From NCBI RefSeq assembly GCF_014202935.1, contig NZ_JACHHX010000020.1, forward strand, positions 1-53,683: a stretch of DNA of 53,683 bases. Reading direction: 5' to 3'. The stretch comes from Rehaibacterium terrae (lineage in GTDB: Bacteria; Pseudomonadota; Gammaproteobacteria; Xanthomonadales; Xanthomonadaceae). The position numbers and the translations under genes are program-made. How positions within the stretch are numbered: position 1 is the stretch's first letter; every line of letters begins with the position of its first letter. The notes under the pieces are model-generated. The model had not been told where the DNA came from, made no database searches, and saw only the letters and a program-made list of their open reading frames with translations. This document shows, piece by piece, positions 10,776 to 22,992 of this stretch.

Positions 10776-11695
10776 ACTTGAGTCTCCTCAGTTGCAAACG
10801 TGACATTCTTGTTCTTGCCAGCAAGATCGAGCGTGAATCGAAAAAGTCGAATCGGAATGCCCATGCTTGAACCTCCGAGTATCGGACGCGCGAGGATTGG
10901 CGGTACGTAGCCTCTCCAGACGCCATAGCACACCTCACGGGTCTCGTACTCGTCAGGACGGGCGTGCTCGAGGCCGATGGCAGCGAGCATCTCTACGATG
11001 GGAGAGGCCTCCACGTGATGCTTTTGCTTGTCCGGTGAATAACCCACGTCGATCGCCATCCATGATTTTCGAGCGTCGAACTTGAAACTGCTGCCGCTGA
11101 GGGGGACTGTGAGGTCAAACGGCTTGCTTACGAGTTCCGCTCTACGACTCTTCCAGAGCTCGCCAATCTTCTCGAGCATCTGCCGGCTAATCGCGTCACT
11201 GCGCTGCTGGCCAGCGAAAAGCTTGAATGAGTTGCGCGAGGATGCATCGCACCAGTGGGAAACGTCTAAAATGCGATTGCCAACACTAAACCGTAGCGGC
11301 AAGATCATAGGGTCAGCTTTGCCTGCGGGAAAAGTTCCGATCTGTCTTAGCGGGGCGTCTGCCGTTGAATCTTCATTTCCGTCGGCGGCACTTTGGTTCC
11401 CTTTCTTCCCTTTCTTCTCTTTCTTCTTGTCTTGACTTTTCTTGGCTGGGGGATCCGCGTAACTCTCGGGCACCAGCCGCTCGATCTTCGCTTCGACCAG
11501 GAACTGGAGCACAGCCTCGAACGGGTTGCCCTCGTTTTTGCCTGCATGGAGCTGGAAGCGCACTTCGGATTGGTTGGTCCAATCGAAACCACCCTCGGCG
11601 CCTCCGAGCAGAACATCTGCCACCTCCAAAAAACCCATGCAGGCGAAGACCTGCCCTGGGTTGAAGAGATCGACAGCAATCGACGCCTTTGCCAT
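10772..11695 (-). CDS. csb3: Type I-G Cas8-like protein Csb3 (GSU0052 family)
   Basis: Between cas3 and csb1, in the same order as Geobacter GSU0051-0054, sits a 307-residue protein beginning MAKASIAVDLFNPGQVFACM. I assign it to the Csb3/Cas8u2 family, thought to act as the small Cas8 subunit of this I-G variant. Recognition is from the N-terminus, the closing segment around YGVWRGYVPPILARP, and synteny; no catalytic motif is expected. A longer reading frame extends upstream, but the ATG at 11695 shares one base with the cas3 TAA, typical of coupled cas genes. Residues about 85-98 are a lysine-rich, low-complexity linker (KKSQDKKKEKKGKKG) followed by an acidic patch. Confidence 0.8.
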   Translation of the reverse strand: MAKASIAVDLFNPGQVFACMGFLEVADVLLGGAEGGFDWTNQSEVRFQLHAGKNEGNPFEAVLQFLVEAKIERLVPESYADPPAKKSQDKKKEKKGKKGNQSAADGNEDSTADAPLRQIGTFPAGKADPMILPLRFSVGNRILDVSHWCDASSRNSFKLFAGQQRSDAISRQMLEKIGELWKSRRAELVSKPFDLTVPLSGSSFKFDARKSWMAIDVGYSPDKQKHHVEASPIVEMLAAIGLEHARPDEYETREVCYGVWRGYVPPILARPILGGSSMGIPIRLFRFTLDLAGKNKNVTFATEETQV

Positions 11696-14457
11696 TAGTC
11701 GCCTCCCGTAGCTGCGCGCAGTTCGTTGTCCCGTGAAGCCTGCTGGTCGGCCGCGCGCAAGAGCGCTTCCCACCACGCAAGGCCCCAGGGGCCCCAGTGG
11801 TCCTGCAAGCGCGCGAATCGAATGGCGATTTCGGCTGCCTTTGTCTCGAGGGCAGAGGGCGGCGCGTCGTCACAGCTAGTTGTGCCAATCACGGGTCGCG
11901 CGAAGCCATGGTGTGCCACAATCAAGTGCAGCAAGAGGTCGCGATTTTCTGCGGAGAGCTTTGGGACTCCTTTGTCGTTTTCGACGCGAAGCAACGACCC
12001 AAGTTCGTGGCGATAGCCGTCGAGGAGACGGTAGTCGATGGGACCCTCAGTCTTCGCATAGATCCCATCTTTCGGTGCATGAAAGGCGCGCTGCCATCGT
12101 GCCGCCCGCTTGCCTTCGTCGTGGTGACGCGCAGCGAGCGCAAGCACCTCAGTCAGCTCGTCGTCCAGACCGGCTGCCTTGGCCAAACGACGGGCGCGCT
12201 CCTCGGTCCAGGACTGATGCTCGTCCAAAAGCTGGGGGCGAGATGTCGAGCGATCCTCTTCGGTCGCTGCGATTTGCCGCCACTTCTCGACGATGAGCCA
12301 GCGGGTTGGCTCGCCATCCTCGGTCACAGCCGATGCGAAACGGTAGCGCTGGTGCCAACCCTTATCACCTGACACAGTCGCGGACGCCTCAATGCTACGT
12401 ATCCGAAATCCAACCACTCCCTCGTCGAGCCAATTCTGTCCGTCGTCCGCCGTGCGGGGCAGGTCATCGGCATTGTCGTGGAGGAGCCCATCCTTCAAAC
12501 CCGCGATGCGTGCATCGAGGATGAGCGTGGCCCCCTCCAGCACCGCCTTGAAATTTTCGATTTGAGCAAGCTCCTTGAACACGAACGACTTCCGCAAGCT
12601 GCCGTCAGCGTCAAGCACGAAGGCCACGACATCGGTCTCACGAAGGGGATGCTCATCGGGTACCTCAGCTTGCACCGTTTTCTGTTTGATCAACTCTGCG
12701 TGACGCTTTTCAAGCCAATCAATAACGCGGAACGTTTCAGTCTCAAGAATTTCACTCAGGTGCGGTGGTGCGGCCTCGAAAAAGGCTTCAATTTCCTTCT
12801 TGTGAGGCGCAGGGCCCGATCTGCGCACGGGGAGGTGCTTTCGCCATACGAGTGCAGTTTGCGGTGGATCATCCTTGATCCAGCCTCGCAACCAGGGCTG
12901 GATGGCTGGGCGCCCGGTATGCTTTTCGAGCGACGTCATGGACCAGGCGTCGACGAGTGGACGTGTCAATTCGGGACGAAGCGGCTCCGGCGTTACAGCC
13001 TCGTCGAGCATTTTCCTCAAAGATTCGTCGGTTTCGGCACGCATTTTGAGGTCCAGCAGGGCACCTGGGCTGGCATCGATGGCTCCATCGTCATTCTTAG
13101 GGAGTTGCCGGATTGGCTTCTGATGGTTCTCCCAGTCAAGCTTTTCCTTCTCGTACTTCTCTACCCATTTGCGCTCGCTGTTGTTGAGCTCTTCTCCTCG
13201 GTCTCGTTTGTCCAACGCATCTTGTTGCCACTTGTTTGCCTTCGGCTGCGGCTTCAGGATCACGATGACGTGTGCCTTTCCCTTACCACGCCGGTTTACA
13301 CGTCCGAGGCGCTGGACCATCCGCTCCCAGGCGACGAGGTCGCACACCATGTGATCGGCGTCGAGGTCGACGCCGACCTCCCCGGCGGACGTCGCAAAAA
13401 GAAATACCGGTCCGCTAGGCACCGTCCCGCTTCCGGCGAGAAGACCGTGCTCCTTCAACCATTGCTTAGCAGCCTCGCGCTCGAACACGCGGCGGCTGCC
13501 GACGAAAAGCTCTGATTCGATCTTTACTGCTGGCTTTCCCTGTTTCTTATCGCCCTTTGCCAACTTCTCAACAGTCACTTTGGCCTTTCTGGCAACCTCG
13601 CGGCTGTCGGCGTAGACGAGGACCCGCATCGCCTTCTTGCCTTCGTCCGCGAGAGCCCAGGCGCGCTCGGCCAACACATCCTCCAACTTCTCGTCGTTGA
13701 CGCATGGGATGATCGTCATGGACTTCAGCGCACTCAATCGCTCTTTGACGAGCTCATGCTCAAAGTCTTTTTCTGTCAGCTGGAAACGACTCTTTCCCTG
13801 CGCGCGCCCTGTGGCTGAAAGCGGCAACACTTTGAATGGCGGAATGATCTGTTGACAGCTCTCATCGCGCCCACGTAGCGACGGTTCCGAGGCAATGGAT
13901 CGCAGCAGGTGTTCGAACGGTGGCACGAGATGCGCCTCGTCAAGCACGACCAAAGTATCCACGCCCAGAAGACCTGCGTGATACGGCCGCATCTTACGGG
14001 AAACGCCATAGCCCTCGAAGAGCAGGCGCGAGCCGATCATGTCCACAGTACCCACGATGATCGCTGGTGAAGTCGGGTCGTCGAGCCATTCGCGGTTGTC
14101 CACATACTGGCCACGCAGCGTCGAGATCGGCAGTGCCTGGTTCTCGCGTAATCCGAGTGCGCTCTTCAATTCTGGGTCTTCACCGACGCCGTCTCGGAGC
14201 TTCATTGCTTCATCCGTGGCCTGATCCACCACTGCCCGGCGATCCACTACGTAGGCGAGCCGTGTTGGAACTTTTGCGCCACAAGCCTGCGCGATCAACC
14301 AGATCGTCATGATGGTGGTTTTGCCCAAGCCGGTCGGGATATCAACGGCATCAGGCAAATCTCCTCCCATGAAGCGTGCGTATAGCTCTTCTTGCCATGG
14401 CATGGGGTCATGCCCGGTGAGGCTTCTAAACCATCTCGTGAATTTCTCAAGATTCAT
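11695..14457 (-). CDS. cas3: Type I-G Cas3 helicase-nuclease (intact)
   Basis: Cas3 is recruited to Cascade-bound DNA, unwinds it and degrades it. This 920-residue protein has the I-G layout, helicase first and HD nuclease last. Walker A is PTGLGKT (41-47) and the Walker B box is DEAH (173-176). A second RecA domain includes FATSAGEVGVDLDADH and RLGRVNRRGK (motif VI). Near the C-terminus are HHDEGK (about 778-783) and AHHGFARP, the HD metal ligands. A TTG precedes in frame, but GAGGGG at eight bases favours the ATG at 14457. It starts only 31 bp after the stop of a second, truncated cas3. It probably relies on that gene's upstream promoter. GC is about 57% in one counted line, below its flanks. 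Confidence 0.95.
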   Translation of the reverse strand: MNLEKFTRWFRSLTGHDPMPWQEELYARFMGGDLPDAVDIPTGLGKTTIMTIWLIAQACGAKVPTRLAYVVDRRAVVDQATDEAMKLRDGVGEDPELKSALGLRENQALPISTLRGQYVDNREWLDDPTSPAIIVGTVDMIGSRLLFEGYGVSRKMRPYHAGLLGVDTLVVLDEAHLVPPFEHLLRSIASEPSLRGRDESCQQIIPPFKVLPLSATGRAQGKSRFQLTEKDFEHELVKERLSALKSMTIIPCVNDEKLEDVLAERAWALADEGKKAMRVLVYADSREVARKAKVTVEKLAKGDKKQGKPAVKIESELFVGSRRVFEREAAKQWLKEHGLLAGSGTVPSGPVFLFATSAGEVGVDLDADHMVCDLVAWERMVQRLGRVNRRGKGKAHVIVILKPQPKANKWQQDALDKRDRGEELNNSERKWVEKYEKEKLDWENHQKPIRQLPKNDDGAIDASPGALLDLKMRAETDESLRKMLDEAVTPEPLRPELTRPLVDAWSMTSLEKHTGRPAIQPWLRGWIKDDPPQTALVWRKHLPVRRSGPAPHKKEIEAFFEAAPPHLSEILETETFRVIDWLEKRHAELIKQKTVQAEVPDEHPLRETDVVAFVLDADGSLRKSFVFKELAQIENFKAVLEGATLILDARIAGLKDGLLHDNADDLPRTADDGQNWLDEGVVGFRIRSIEASATVSGDKGWHQRYRFASAVTEDGEPTRWLIVEKWRQIAATEEDRSTSRPQLLDEHQSWTEERARRLAKAAGLDDELTEVLALAARHHDEGKRAARWQRAFHAPKDGIYAKTEGPIDYRLLDGYRHELGSLLRVENDKGVPKLSAENRDLLLHLIVAHHGFARPVIGTTSCDDAPPSALETKAAEIAIRFARLQDHWGPWGLAWWEALLRAADQQASRDNELRAATGGD

Positions 14458-14488
14458 CAAGGCAACCCCTCGCTGAGAAATTAGCGTT

Positions 14489-18049
<3,561 letters not shown>

Positions 18050-18096
18050 CCGCCCGCGCCGGCGGCGGCGTGCGCGGGCCTGGCACGACACGCACC

Positions 18097-18120
18097 CACG
18101 AGGCGCCGCGGCGCCCCGTG
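18097..18120. terminator. Hairpin between convergent icd and beta-lactamase-family gene
   Basis: CACG-A-GGCGCC-GC-GGCGCC-C-CGTG forms a GC-rich stem with one mismatch in the 97-bp convergent gap. There is no T-run, so it may be a bidirectional stop or a 3'-end stabiliser. Confidence 0.35.
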
Positions 18121-18146
18121 GCCGTGCTGCGGGCATGGGCGTGGGC

Positions 18147-19238
18147 TCAGTGGCGCAGGCAGGCCGCCGCCGCCGCCTCCAGCATCGCCTGCAGGGCGCG
18201 GCCGTCGACATCGTCCGGCGGCAGCCGGTTGGCGAGCGCGGCATAGGCCAGGCCGTCGCGGCGCCGGAACAGCAGGGCGAGGGTGCCGGGCATGGCGCCG
18301 AGGTGGCCGTGGCCGGTGCGGGTGACTTCCCAGCCCAGGCCGTAGTGCGACGGGCGGCCCTGCGGGTCGTCGGGCGCCGAGGCGCGCAGCATGCGGCGCA
18401 CGGTCGCCGGACGCAGCGGCGCGGCGGCTTCGGTCTCGCCGTGCAGGTAGGCCAGCACGCGCAGCAGTTCGCCCGGGGTGGCAATCCAGCCGCCGTGCGC
18501 CTCCAGCCGCGCCGGGCGCACGAAGCGGTAGCTGGCCGGCGCATCGGCGTACTGCACCTCGTCGGGCTGCCGCCCGGCCTCGCCGTCGCGGCCCACGGAC
18601 ATGGCCGCGGCACCGGCGGGGCGCAGCAGGCGCTCGCGCACGAAATCCTCGTACGCCTGCCCGCTGCGCGCCTCGACGATGCGGCCGAGCAGGAAGTAGC
18701 CGAAGTTGGCGTAGCGGAAGCGCGCGCCGGGGCGGTCGACCAGCGGCCAGCGGCGCAGCACCCAGTCCACCAGTTCGGCCGGGTCGTCGCCGGGGTAGGC
18801 GAACATCGGGTCGGCGTCCCAGCCGCCGAAGCCGGCGCTGTGTTCGAGCAGGTGACGTACCGTCACCCGCGCCAGGCGCGGGTTGTTGGGCGGGATCGGA
18901 TGACGCGCGCCGAGCACGCCGCGGTGGCCGAACACGCGCTCGTCCAGGGCCAGGGCGCCGTCCTCGACCAGCCGCAGCACCGCCAGCGCGGTCAGCGGCT
19001 TGCTGACGCTGGCGATGCGCAGGCGATGTTGCGGGGTCAGCGGCGTGTCGCCGGCCAGGTCGGCGTGGCCGTGGGCGCTGGCATGCCGCAGGTGGCCGTC
19101 GCGCGCGATCGCCAGCGACAGCGCCGGGATCGCGTGCTGGCGACGGTAGGCCTCGGCGTGGGCGGCGATGCAGTCCTGGGATGGCGTCGCGCCGGCGCCG
19201 GCGGCCAGCAGCAGGGCGAAGGTGAAGCCGGCAGCCAT
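18147..19238 (-). CDS. Secreted serine hydrolase, beta-lactamase/class C family
   Basis: A 363-residue protein with a cleavable-looking signal peptide ([20 protein letters not shown]) belongs to the beta-lactamase/penicillin-binding-like serine hydrolases. The catalytic SxxK is S77-V-S-K80, followed by the helix [19 protein letters not shown]. The YxN motif appears in [11 protein letters not shown], and [11 protein letters not shown] is the usual conserved loop. Family members include peptidases and esterases as well as AmpC enzymes. Nothing here proves beta-lactam hydrolysis, so no symbol is given. The frame is open much further upstream; the start at 19238 was chosen because it begins the signal peptide. 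It converges on icd. Confidence 0.82.
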   Translation of the reverse strand: MAAGFTFALLLAAGAGATPSQDCIAAHAEAYRRQHAIPALSLAIARDGHLRHASAHGHADLAGDTPLTPQHRLRIASVSKPLTALAVLRLVEDGALALDERVFGHRGVLGARHPIPPNNPRLARVTVRHLLEHSAGFGGWDADPMFAYPGDDPAELVDWVLRRWPLVDRPGARFRYANFGYFLLGRIVEARSGQAYEDFVRERLLRPAGAAAMSVGRDGEAGRQPDEVQYADAPASYRFVRPARLEAHGGWIATPGELLRVLAYLHGETEAAAPLRPATVRRMLRASAPDDPQGRPSHYGLGWEVTRTGHGHLGAMPGTLALLFRRRDGLAYAALANRLPPDDVDGRALQAMLEAAAAACLRH

Positions 19239-19337
19239 GTTGCGAGCATAGCCGCTCGGGCCGCGTGAACCGGCGTTTACGCGACGCTGTGCTAGGCTCC
19301 GGAGCCCTGGACTACGCCATCTCGGGAGGGCCGACCC

Positions 19338-20216
19338 ATGATCCGCAAGATGCTGCCTATCGCGCTCGTTCTCGCCTTGGCGGCCTGCTCGCAGCAGTCG
19401 GCCCCGCCCGCCACGGAGTCCGCGCCGGCGGCCGCGCCGGACGAACCGGCCGCCGCGCCGTCGGCGCTGGATGCCGCCATCGCCGGCGCCTGGCGCACGC
19501 CCGAGTTCGTCGCCCGCGATGTCTACCGCAATCCCAAGGCGACGCTGGAGTTCTTCGGCGTGCGGCCGGACATGACCGTGGTCGAGATCTGGCCCGGCGG
19601 CGCCGGCTGGTACGCCGAGATCCTGGCGCCGCTGCTGCGCGACCAGGGCCGCTACATCGGCGCGGTGAGCGACCCGGCCAAGGCCGCCAGCGAGCGCGCC
19701 CGCGACTACGCCGCCGAGCAGAACGCGCGGCTGCGTGCCAAGTTCGAGGCCCAGCCGGAGGTCTACGGGCAGGCCACGCTGGTCGAGGTCGATCCGGCCG
19801 CGCCGGTGTTCGGCGAGCCCGGCTCGGCCGATGCGGTGCTGACCTTCCGCAACGTCCACAACTGGATGATGGGCGGCCATGCGCAGCCGATGTTCGACGG
19901 CTTCTTCGCCGTGCTCCGGCCGGGCGGCGTGCTCGGCGTGGTCGAGCACCGTGCCGACCAGGACGTGCCCGAGGGCGACCGCAGCGGCTATGTCAGCGAG
20001 AACCAGGTGATCGCCTTCGCCACCGCCGCCGGCTTCGTGCTGGAGGAGCGCAGCGAGATCAACGCCAACCCGCGCGACAGCAAGGACCACCCCAACGGGG
20101 TCTGGACGCTGCCGCCGACCCTGCGCGTGCCGGAGGGGCAGGACGCGCAGAAGTACCTGGACATCGGCGAATCCGACCGCATGACGCTGCGCTTCCGCAA
20201 GCCGGCAGAGCAGTAA
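19338..20216 (+). CDS. Lipoprotein, SAM-dependent methyltransferase-fold protein
   Basis: The 292-residue product has a lipoprotein signal (LALAACS, Cys17) and then an Ala/Pro-rich linker, so it is probably anchored to a membrane outside the cytoplasm. The rest looks like the predicted methyltransferase family COG4798: GVRPDMTVVEIWPGGAGWY resembles SAM motif I, with VLTFRNVHNWM and LRPGGVLGVVEHRAD downstream. Such exported methyltransferase-like lipoproteins recur in proteobacteria with unknown substrate. SAM is not normally available in the periplasm, so the activity is uncertain. A strong hairpin follows the stop. Confidence 0.8.
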   Translation: MIRKMLPIALVLALAACSQQSAPPATESAPAAAPDEPAAAPSALDAAIAGAWRTPEFVARDVYRNPKATLEFFGVRPDMTVVEIWPGGAGWYAEILAPLLRDQGRYIGAVSDPAKAASERARDYAAEQNARLRAKFEAQPEVYGQATLVEVDPAAPVFGEPGSADAVLTFRNVHNWMMGGHAQPMFDGFFAVLRPGGVLGVVEHRADQDVPEGDRSGYVSENQVIAFATAAGFVLEERSEINANPRDSKDHPNGVWTLPPTLRVPEGQDAQKYLDIGESDRMTLRFRKPAEQ

Positions 20217-20234
20217 CCGCACCCGTCCGCCAGC

Positions 20235-20262
20235 GCGAGCGCCCCCTTCCGGGGGCGTTCGC
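20235..20262 (+). terminator. GC-rich stem-loop after the methyltransferase-fold gene
   Basis: GCGAGCGCCCCC / GGGGGCGTTCGC (12 pairs including one G-U) encloses a TTCC loop, 18 nt past the stop. It is followed by ATTGG rather than a long T-run. Confidence 0.6.
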
Positions 20263-20285
20263 ATTGGTATGCCCGCCACGACGCC

Positions 20286-20828
20286 ATGCTGATCGCCTTC
20301 AACAAGCCCTACGGCGTGCTCTGCCAGTTCACCGACCGCGGCACGCCGCCGCGGCCGACGCTGGGGGCTTTCGGACTGCCTGCCGACGTCTACCCCGCCG
20401 GCCGCCTCGACCACGATTCGGAGGGCCTGCTGCTGCTCACCGACGACGGCGCGCTGCAGGCGCGGATCAGCTCGCCGCGCTTCAAATGGCCCAAGACCTA
20501 CCTGGTGCAGGTGGAAGGCGCGCCGGGCGCGGATCAGCTCGCCGCGCTGCGCCGCGGCGTGAGGCTCAACGACGGACCGACCCGGCCGGCGCAGGCACGC
20601 CTCGCCGCCGCGCCGGACTGGCTGTGGCCGCGCGATCCGCCGGTGCGCCATCGCAAGACCGTGCCCGACGCCTGGCTGGAGCTGACCCTCACCGAAGGCC
20701 GCAACCGTCAGGTGCGGCGGATGACCGCCGCGGTCGGCCTGCCGACGCTGCGGCTGATCCGCACCGCCATCGGCCCGCACCGGCTCGACGGGCTGGCGCC
20801 CGGGCAGTGGCGCGAGCTGGCGATGTAG
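20286..20828 (+). CDS. rluE: 23S rRNA pseudouridine synthase, RluE type
   Basis: It isomerises a uridine in 23S rRNA (U2457 in E. coli, for RluE). The 180-residue protein has no S4 domain and starts directly with the catalytic fold ([14 protein letters not shown]), as RluE does. The catalytic aspartate is D42 in [43 protein letters not shown] is the conserved C-terminal motif. The start is 69 bp after the preceding stop, beyond the terminator hairpin. RluB/F-like relatives are longer and have an S4 domain, so RluE is the best fit. Confidence 0.88.
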   Translation: MLIAFNKPYGVLCQFTDRGTPPRPTLGAFGLPADVYPAGRLDHDSEGLLLLTDDGALQARISSPRFKWPKTYLVQVEGAPGADQLAALRRGVRLNDGPTRPAQARLAAAPDWLWPRDPPVRHRKTVPDAWLELTLTEGRNRQVRRMTAAVGLPTLRLIRTAIGPHRLDGLAPGQWRELAM

Positions 20829-21052
20829 CGGTGGCCTTGCAGGAACGACGTAGTCGTCTGCCGAAGGCAGACGGCTTCAGCCGCGACCTCCGGAAACCAG
20901 GCGTGAGTGGAGCGGCGTGATGAGTGAGAGAAGAGCGGCGCTTCGATGCGCCGACGCTTTCCCTCGTTTCTCACTCCTCCTTCACTCACTGCTTCGCACT
21001 CCGGGTCGCGGCTGGAGCCGCCTGCGAATCCCGCATCCCCAATCCCGCCCCT
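20829..21052. repeat. Intergenic Xanthomonadales-type repeat region
   Basis: The convergent gap between rluE and zapE holds a stem (GTCTGCC-GAA-GGCAGAC) and the phrase AATCCCGCATCCCCAATCCCG, plus GCGACTTC-type wording. I associate these with dispersed intergenic repeats in Xanthomonas and Lysobacter relatives. No gene is seen. Confidence 0.45.
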
Positions 21053-22177
21053 TCAGGGCCGGTGTTCGCGCGCCAGGTACTCGGCGCTCTGCATCTCGAT
21101 CAGGCGGCTGGCGGTGCGCTCGAATTCGTGCCGCAGGCGTTGGCCCTGGTACAGCGCGGTCGGCGCGGCGGCGGCGGAGACGATCAGGTTGACGTGGCGG
21201 TCGTAGAACTCGTCGACCAGGTGCACGAAGCGCCGTGCCGGGTCGTCGTTGTCGCAGTCGAACCGCGGCACGCCGGACACCAGCACGGTGTGGAAGTCGC
21301 GCGCCAGCTCGATGTAGTCGGCCACCGCGCGCGGCCCCTCGCAGAGGGTGGCGAAGTCGAACCAGGCCAGGCCCTCGGCCAAGGCGCGGGCCGGCAGCTC
21401 GCGGCCGTGGAGGCGCAGCGGGCCGGCCTCGGCCGGCACATCCGCGGTGAGCCGCTGCCAGATCGCCGCCAGCTGCGCCTCGGCCGCCTCGCCCAGCGGC
21501 TGGTGATAGACCGCGGCCCGGGTGAGCTGGCGCAGGCGGTAGTCGGTGGGGCTTTCCAGCTTGAGCACCTGACAGTGGCGCTCGAGCAGGCGGATCGCCG
21601 GGAGGAAGCGGGCGCGCTGCAGGCCGTCGCGGTACAGCTCGGCCGGCATGGTGTTGGAGGTGGTGACCAGGGTGACGCCGCGCGCGAACAGCGCTTCGAG
21701 CAGGCGGCCGAGGATCATCGCGTCGCCGATGTCGCCGACGAAGAACTCGTCCAGCACCAGCAGCCGCATGTCGGCGGCCAGCGCGGCGGCGACATCGTCC
21801 AGCGGGTCGGCGCGGTCGGGCAGTGCGCGCAGGCGGGCGTGCACCTCGCCCATGAAGCGGTGGAAGTGCCAGCGCTGCTTGGCGGCGAGCGGCAGGTGGT
21901 CGAACAGCAGGTCGACCAGGAAGGTCTTGCCGCGCCCCACTCCACCCCACAGGTACAGGCCGGTGACCGGCGCCGGCGGCGCCGCGAGGCGGGCACGCAG
22001 CCGCGCCAGCAGGCCGGTCGGGGTCGCGGCCAGCAGCTCGCGGTGGATGCGGTCGAGTGCGTCCAGCGCCGGCTGTTGCGCCGGATCGGCCTGCCAGCGG
22101 CCGGCGGCGACGCCCTCGGCATGGATCGCCGAGGGCAGTCCGGGGCCGGGATGGAAAGGGGCGGCGCCCGCGGCCAT
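21053..22177 (-). CDS. zapE: AFG1-like ATPase ZapE
   Basis: ZapE is a P-loop ATPase linked to cell division under low oxygen or stress in E. coli, and to membrane-protein quality control through its AFG1 relatives. The 374-residue length fits. Walker A is GGVGRGKT (K84), Walker B is RLLVLDEFFVGDIGDAMIL, and the family block VTLVTTSNTMPAELYRDGLQRARFLPAI is present. The C-terminal part has VHLVDEFYDRHVNLIVSA. Its ATG overlaps the stop of the upstream hydrolase (ATGA), so the two genes are probably co-transcribed. Confidence 0.93.
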   Translation of the reverse strand: MAAGAAPFHPGPGLPSAIHAEGVAAGRWQADPAQQPALDALDRIHRELLAATPTGLLARLRARLAAPPAPVTGLYLWGGVGRGKTFLVDLLFDHLPLAAKQRWHFHRFMGEVHARLRALPDRADPLDDVAAALAADMRLLVLDEFFVGDIGDAMILGRLLEALFARGVTLVTTSNTMPAELYRDGLQRARFLPAIRLLERHCQVLKLESPTDYRLRQLTRAAVYHQPLGEAAEAQLAAIWQRLTADVPAEAGPLRLHGRELPARALAEGLAWFDFATLCEGPRAVADYIELARDFHTVLVSGVPRFDCDNDDPARRFVHLVDEFYDRHVNLIVSAAAAPTALYQGQRLRHEFERTASRLIEMQSAEYLAREHRP

Positions 22178-22857
22178 CACTTCGCGGGTGGCAGGTGCTT
22201 GCGGACGGCGTGCTTGATCGCCCCGCGCAGGTCCATCAGGCGGCGGTGGAAGAAGTGTCCGGTCTCGGGCATGCGCACCAGGGTCGGCTTTTCCGGCAGC
22301 GACTCGATCCAGTCGTAGACGTCCTGCGGATCGACCACGTCGTCGTCCTCGCCCTGCACCACCAGCCAGGGGCAGTCCGGCGGCAGCACGGCGGCGAAGT
22401 CCCAGCGCCCGGCCGGCGGGGCGATCGAGATCATCTGCTTCACCGGCAGATGGCGGGCGGCCAGCAGGCTGATGTAGGCGCCGAAGCTGAAGCCGGCCAG
22501 CCACAGGTCATGGTCGGGCAGCACCTTGCGTACCCATTCGGCCACGGCCAGCAGGTCGAGGGTCTCGCCGCGGCCATTGTCGAACTCGCCTTCGGACTCG
22601 CCGACACCGCGGAAGTTGAAGCGCACCGTCTTGGCGCCGAGTTCGCGCAGGGCGCGTTCGGTGATGGTCACCACCTTGTTGTGCATGGTGCCGCCCTCGG
22701 TGGGCAGCGGGTGGCAGATGATCGCCACTGCGGGCCGGGCACAAGCCGGCTCGGGCAGGTCCACGGCGACTTCGAGCCGGCCGGCCGGGCCGGGCAGGAA
22801 GAACGTGGTCGGCTCGCTCGGGAACTGGCTCGGGGCGGAATCCGGGCTGGCGCTCAT
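22177..22857 (-). CDS. Alpha/beta hydrolase (COG2945-like)
   Basis: A 226-residue cytoplasmic alpha/beta hydrolase. The nucleophile elbow is GFSFG (S124). An early ICHPLPTEGGTMHNKVV block and RFNFRGVGESEG are typical of the COG2945 family. The likely catalytic His lies in ETGHFFHRR near the C-terminus, with an acidic residue in VQGEDDDVVDP. No substrate can be deduced. It overlaps zapE by four bases and is upstream of it, so it is the first gene of that pair. Confidence 0.85.
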   Translation of the reverse strand: MSASPDSAPSQFPSEPTTFFLPGPAGRLEVAVDLPEPACARPAVAIICHPLPTEGGTMHNKVVTITERALRELGAKTVRFNFRGVGESEGEFDNGRGETLDLLAVAEWVRKVLPDHDLWLAGFSFGAYISLLAARHLPVKQMISIAPPAGRWDFAAVLPPDCPWLVVQGEDDDVVDPQDVYDWIESLPEKPTLVRMPETGHFFHRRLMDLRGAIKHAVRKHLPPAK

Positions 22858-22962
22858 GGGCGGGACGGTCGGGGTGACGGCCGGGCAGTGTAACCGAGCA
22901 GCGCCGGCGCACGCGCGCGGCGGGCGACCCGCCCGGTGGCCCCCGGGCTTGCCGCGATCATG

Positions 22963-22992
22963 GGGCCGGAGGCTTTTCCCGGCTCCCGGCCC
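22963..22992 (-). terminator. Imperfect hairpin after the nuclease gene
   Basis: GGGCCGGAG and CTCCCGGCCC pair with one bulge around a TTTT-containing loop, ending at the nuclease stop codon side (minus strand). No downstream T-run is seen. Confidence 0.3.

Noticed and set aside
19239-20780. Upstream extension of the beta-lactamase-family frame
   Set aside because: It runs antisense through the methyltransferase and rluE genes. The signal peptide at 19238 marks the true start.
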